From the NCBI GenBank assembly GCA_021797955.1, contig JAJZYV010000086.1, forward strand, positions 1 through 7,317: DNA of 7,317 nucleotides. The letters run 5' to 3'. Made by a program: the position numbers and the translations under genes. Positions within the stretch are counted from its first letter, which is position 1. Each line of letters begins with the position of its first letter. Source of the stretch: Thermoplasmata archaeon (GTDB taxonomy: Archaea > Thermoplasmatota > Thermoplasmata > Thermoplasmatales > Thermoplasmataceae). Shown here piece after piece: positions 7,062 through 7,317 of this stretch. A model generated the notes under the pieces. The model searched no databases. It was not told where the DNA came from and worked only from the letters and a program-made list of their open reading frames with translations.

Positions 7062-7317
7062 TGTGAATGAAAAAAGGATAAATATCTTAAACACTAATTT
7101 AGTGGCAATCAGTCCACCCTATATTCAATCTCAGACACATATTAGCATGATATTTTTTTATTCGTATCAATTTCAATTCCATGAATCTTCACTTTTACTG
7201 CATTTGTATGACAAAGGTGTAATACCCCTTTTATAAATTATTCTTTTCAAATATTCATTACCCCCTAACTTGTTAGAAGAAATCAATATATAGATTACGT
7301 AATATCATTTATGCATG
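7062..7317. other. Right-hand intergenic region, no convincing gene
   Basis: AT-rich DNA without a supported gene. A 66-codon plus-strand frame (7036-7236) covers the TATA box of the MTH1187-type gene, has no ribosome-binding site and no recognisable protein features, so I do not call it. Two small palindromes occur: CTAAC-tt-GTTAG (7265-7276) and ATTACGTAAT (7294-7303). A TATA-like box just before the edge is listed separately. I see no tRNA or other structured RNA. Confidence 0.45.
7285..7292 (+). promoter_or_regulatory. Possible TATA box for a plus-strand gene at the right edge
   Basis: The plus strand reads AATATATA, at -30 to -23 relative to an ATG occupying the last three bases of the window (7315-7317). 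A second ATG at 7311 is less well spaced. The arrangement mirrors the leaderless promoter of the neighbouring gene. Only the start codon would be inside the window, so no coding evidence supports it. Confidence 0.3.

Noticed and set aside
7036..7236. 66-codon plus-strand frame divergent from the MTH1187-type gene
   Set aside because: It runs over that gene's TATA box, has no ribosome-binding site, and its AT-driven composition shows no recognisable domain.
1..7317. CRISPR array, tRNA, rRNA, insertion sequence or transposase
   Set aside because: I saw no regularly spaced repeats, no tRNA cloverleaf and no transposase motifs in any part of the window.

Overview
This low-GC window holds a four-gene, tightly overlapping operon on the minus strand that looks like a DNA-modification and defence cassette, set between two ordinary metabolic genes. 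The organism looks archaeal, at modest confidence. The flanking genes are a formate-tetrahydrofolate ligase and an MTH1187/YkoF-type thiamine-binding protein. TATA-like boxes sit about 26 bases ahead of the likely start codons of first-in-operon genes (leaderless style), while genes inside the operon have purine-rich ribosome-binding sites. A bacterium is not excluded.

Layout. Positions 1-328 (+): the C-terminal end of formate-tetrahydrofolate ligase, cut by the window edge. Positions 329-417: a short convergent intergenic region with a 7-bp inverted repeat and a U-tract for the minus strand. Read from right to left on the minus strand, the cassette is a C5-cytosine DNA methyltransferase (6463-5090), a MORC/MutL-like GHKL ATPase (5093-3510), a Z1-domain superfamily II helicase-like ATPase (3520-1373) and a PD-(D/E)XK nuclease-fold protein of the DUF4420 type (1383-418). 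Positions 6464-6744 are non-coding, with a small palindrome and the likely promoter. Positions 7032-6745 (-) encode the MTH1187-type protein. Positions 7033-7317 hold that gene's promoter, no convincing gene, and what may be the promoter of a plus-strand gene starting at the right edge.

How the genes may work together. The methyltransferase would mark host DNA. The GHKL ATPase (a nucleotide-dependent clamp or switch as in MutL/MORC), the Z1 motor and the PD-(D/E)XK nuclease would form the sensing, translocating and cutting arm against unmarked DNA. This set matches the family of operons that Iyer, Abhiman and Aravind described when tracing eukaryotic MORC ATPases to prokaryotic restriction-modification systems. 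From memory it also resembles the Mza-type defence system (MutL, Z1, DUF, AIPR). The AIPR gene often found in such operons is not here, and the convergent metabolic gene immediately downstream leaves no room for it. All catalytic motifs I can read are intact, so the system is probably functional. Its sequence specificity and mechanism cannot be read from the DNA.
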